Source: an uncultured beta proteobacterium (GTDB lineage Bacteria > Pseudomonadota > Gammaproteobacteria > Burkholderiales > Burkholderiaceae_B). Taken from it: 8,535 nt of DNA. Under the pieces are notes generated by a model. The model saw only the letters and a program-made list of their open reading frames with translations. It was not told the DNA's origin and ran no database searches. This document shows positions 6,469 to 8,535 of this stretch, piece after piece (the stretch's first letter is position 1; every line of letters begins with the position of its first letter). The position numbers were made by a program, and so were the translations under genes. Location of the stretch: NCBI GenBank assembly GCA_903924715.1, contig CAIYCP010000146.1, forward strand, positions 1 through 8,535, in the 5' to 3' direction.

Positions 6469-6496
6469 TTGAAACGTGTTAGGGTAAGATTAAACT
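6469..6496 (+). promoter_or_regulatory. Candidate sigma70-type promoter for the flavin monooxygenase operon
   Basis: TTGAAA (6469-6474, five of six consensus) and TAAACT (6491-6496, four of six) are separated by 16 bases. The -10 ends 51 bases before the monooxygenase ATG. The site lies in the 99-bp divergent gap with the hydrolase gene, which otherwise is A-rich and shows no gene or hairpin. No equally good promoter was seen for the minus-strand gene. Confidence 0.45.
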
Positions 6497-6547
6497 AAAA
6501 ACACCACGAAGCGAACTCAAATATCGCCCAACACACGAGACAAAAAC

Positions 6548-8320
6548 ATGAACGACACGACCCAGATTTCGCCTGCCCTTTCCTCACCGGCCGACCTGCA
6601 AGCTGCGACCACCAAGTGGCTCAACCGCTTCGAATCATTGCTAAGCGCGGGCAATGCAACGGGCTTGGCCGCATTGTTCGCCACCGAATGCCATTATCGA
6701 GATATTTTGGCTTTCTCCTGGACGCTACGTCCCGCTGCTGGCGCTAAAGAGATCACTGATTTTCTGACAAGCGTGCAATCAAAAGTACAAGCCAAAAACT
6801 TTGCGATCGCCGAAACACGCGCCGCACCACGCAAGGTCACCCGACTCGGCATCCAAGTCATCGAAGCCATTTTTAAATTTGAAACCGCTGTTGGCCGTGG
6901 TCATGGCGTGTTGCGGTTACTGGCGAGCAATCCCGAGCAAGCCTGGGTACTGTTGACTACGCTGGATGAACTTAAAGGCTATGAAGAAAAAATTGGTCTG
7001 AATCGCCCAAGTGGCGATGCCTATTCACGTAATTTTGGCGGTGCCAATTGGTTAGATCAGCGCACGCGCGAGCGCGCCTTTGAAGATCGTGATCCCGTCG
7101 TCATCGTGGTGGGTGCTGGCCAGAACGGGCTGGCGGTTGCCGCTCGACTGAAACAACAAGAGATCGATACCTTGGTGGTGGATAAGTATCCGCGTATTGG
7201 TGATAACTGGCGTGTGCGTTATCACTCGCTAGCTTTGCACAACCAGATACATGTCAACCATCTGCCTTACATGCCTTTCCCACCCTCATGGCCCAAATAC
7301 ATTCCGAAGGATATGTTAGGAAACTGGCTTGAAATGTATGCCGAAGCCATGCAATTAAATTGCTGGTCGGGCACCGAGTTCACGAAAGGCAGCTATGACC
7401 CTGCCACCAAACGCTGGACTGTCACGCTTAAGCGCGCCGATGGCAGCGAACGCGTCATGCATCCACATCACGTGATCTTTTCAAACGGAACAAGCGGGAT
7501 CGCACGCATTCCAGACTTGCCAGGGTTGAAAGATTTCGCCGGTGACGTGTTTCACTCGCATGGCTTCAAAAATGGCGCACCCTGGAGCGGCAAAAAAGCT
7601 ATGGTCCTTGGTACCGGCAACAGCGGTCACGACATTGCTCAAGACTTGTATAGCAACAAGGTCGACACGACCATCATCCAACGTGGCTCAACAACGGTTG
7701 TGAGTATTGACCCCAGCGCCAAGCTTAACTACGCGCTCTATGAAGAAGGTCCCTCGCTTGAAGACTGCGATCTCATCGCAACGGCCACAACCTATCCCTT
7801 ACTCATTCGTGCTTATCAAGCTGCGACCCAACGAATGATTGGCCTAGACAAAGATTTAATCGCAGCGCTCAAAGCGCGAGGCTTTAAGTACGACCTCGGT
7901 GAAGATGAAACAGGTCACCAAATGAAATATCGCCGCCGTGGTGGTGGCTATTATCTGAATGCTGGTTGCTCGGATCTGATCATCGAGAAAGAAATTGGCC
8001 TCATGCAGTTCGATGACATCGAAAAGTTCGTCCCTGAAGGTGCGCTCATGAAAGATGGCACCATCAAGAAGGCTGACTTACTCGTACTCGCAACAGGCTA
8101 TCACCCGCAGCAAGAAGTGGTGCGTCGCCTGATGGGCGACGAAATTGCCGATCGAGTCGGACAAGTTTGGGGAGTTGGCCCAAATGGCGAACTCGCAAAC
8201 ATGTGGAGCCGCACGCCTCAACCGGGCTTATGGTTTATGGGCGGCTCGCTGGCACAAAGTCGAATTTATTCGCACTACGTTGCCTTGCAAATTAAAGCGC
8301 TTGAGCTCGGGCTCATCTAA
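6548..8320 (+). CDS. Flavin-containing monooxygenase with N-terminal NTF2/SnoaL-like domain
   Basis: A 590-residue FAD- and NAD(P)H-dependent oxygenase, predicted cytoplasmic. Residues about 15-150 look like an NTF2/SnoaL-type alpha+beta domain (WLNRFESLLSAGNATGLAAL, then HYRDILAFSW). The FAD-binding GAGQNG is at 189-194, followed by RIGDNWR at 216-222. FAGDVFHSHGF at 330-340 fits the flavin/Baeyer-Villiger monooxygenase fingerprint FxGxxxHxxx(F/W/Y). The NADPH-binding GTGNSG is at 355-360 and the ATGYHP motif at 515-520. The family inserts oxygen into ketones or oxidises soft heteroatoms; which applies here cannot be told. The ATG at 6548 has only a weak GAGA upstream, but no other start fits. 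An amidohydrolase gene follows after 27 bp, so the two are probably an operon. Fusion of an NTF2-like domain to this core is also seen in other long FMO homologues. Confidence 0.92.
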   Translation: MNDTTQISPALSSPADLQAATTKWLNRFESLLSAGNATGLAALFATECHYRDILAFSWTLRPAAGAKEITDFLTSVQSKVQAKNFAIAETRAAPRKVTRLGIQVIEAIFKFETAVGRGHGVLRLLASNPEQAWVLLTTLDELKGYEEKIGLNRPSGDAYSRNFGGANWLDQRTRERAFEDRDPVVIVVGAGQNGLAVAARLKQQEIDTLVVDKYPRIGDNWRVRYHSLALHNQIHVNHLPYMPFPPSWPKYIPKDMLGNWLEMYAEAMQLNCWSGTEFTKGSYDPATKRWTVTLKRADGSERVMHPHHVIFSNGTSGIARIPDLPGLKDFAGDVFHSHGFKNGAPWSGKKAMVLGTGNSGHDIAQDLYSNKVDTTIIQRGSTTVVSIDPSAKLNYALYEEGPSLEDCDLIATATTYPLLIRAYQAATQRMIGLDKDLIAALKARGFKYDLGEDETGHQMKYRRRGGGYYLNAGCSDLIIEKEIGLMQFDDIEKFVPEGALMKDGTIKKADLLVLATGYHPQQEVVRRLMGDEIADRVGQVWGVGPNGELANMWSRTPQPGLWFMGGSLAQSRIYSHYVALQIKALELGLI

Positions 8321-8347
8321 ACAAGTCTAAAAGCAGAGACCTTCAAC

Positions 8348-8535
8348 ATGATTAAGATTGACGCCCAAGTTCACGCTTACGAACATAACCATCCAGGTCG
8401 CCCCTGGGCGGCAGCCCTTCACGGGCCCGCTGCAGTCACGGGTGACGACATGATCGCTGCCATGGATGCTGTAGGTGTTGACGCCGCAATTTTGGTGTCT
8501 GTCTTCACCATGTATCAGTTTGATCCAAGCTATGC
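8348..8535 (+). CDS. Amidohydrolase-2 family metal-dependent hydrolase, N-terminal fragment (runs off the window)
   Basis: The frame opens at an ATG and stays open to the window end, giving 62 complete codons beginning MIKIDAQVHAYEHNHPGRPW. The strand-1 motif IDAQVHAYE, followed by a helix with DDMIAAMDAVGVDAAILVSV and then a tyrosine-containing stretch, is typical of the amidohydrolase-2 TIM-barrel family. This group includes lactonases and decarboxylases such as the ACMSD relatives. In most members the first motif is DxHxH; here it is DAQVH, with Gln for the first metal-binding His. Only a weak AGAGAC lies upstream of the start, about nine bases away. The gene follows the flavin monooxygenase by 27 bp on the same strand, so it may hydrolyse a lactone or ester formed by that enzyme. 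The rest of the active site is outside the window. Confidence 0.8.
   Translation, partial: MIKIDAQVHAYEHNHPGRPWAAALHGPAAVTGDDMIAAMDAVGVDAAILVSVFTMYQFDPSY

Noticed and set aside
8145..8330. Small plus-strand frame at the 3' end of the monooxygenase
   Set aside because: Lies in a shifted frame inside the C-terminal FMO coding region and has no family features.

Overview
The window looks like a catabolic and transport region of a betaproteobacterial chromosome, probably Burkholderiales and possibly Alcaligenaceae-like. Three paralogous Bug/TctC-type periplasmic solute-binding proteins lie within about 3.1 kb. They sit beside a TauD-like dioxygenase, a class II aldolase-like protein, an MFS carrier, an epoxide-hydrolase-like alpha/beta hydrolase, a flavin monooxygenase and an amidohydrolase. 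Base composition appears moderate, near 50% GC by eye. The taxonomic call is inference from gene content only. No rRNA, tRNA, CRISPR array, insertion sequence or phage gene was seen.

Left part (1-3927): the minus strand carries bug gene 1 followed by the first 22 codons of a TauD/TfdA-type dioxygenase that leaves the window. Bug gene 2 is divergent from bug gene 1. It runs convergently into bug gene 3, with only 29 bp between their stop codons and a dyad over that junction. Bug gene 3 is the second gene of a tight minus-strand operon behind a class II aldolase-family gene, with an ATGA start/stop overlap. No TctA or TctB membrane subunit is present, so the three binding proteins are orphans here.

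Middle (3928-6448): a 214-bp divergent intergenic region leads into an MFS transporter on the plus strand. Its 3' end overlaps by 24 bp the 3' end of a convergent epoxide-hydrolase-like gene.

Right part (6449-8535): divergent from the hydrolase is a 590-residue flavin monooxygenase with an N-terminal NTF2/SnoaL-like domain. After 27 bp comes the start of an amidohydrolase-2 family gene, cut by the window end. Monooxygenase, amidohydrolase, alpha/beta hydrolase and MFS carrier plausibly handle one organic substrate (oxygenate, hydrolyse, transport), but the substrate cannot be read from the sequence.

Most notable points: (i) two intergenic regions 2.8 kb apart (about 1112-1176 and 3976-4025) share two conserved blocks, suggesting a common promoter or operator; (ii) the class II aldolase homologue keeps all three metal-binding histidines at exact FucA spacing but has Gly where the catalytic Glu should be; (iii) the NTF2-FMO fusion is paired with an amidohydrolase whose first metal motif reads QxH rather than HxH.
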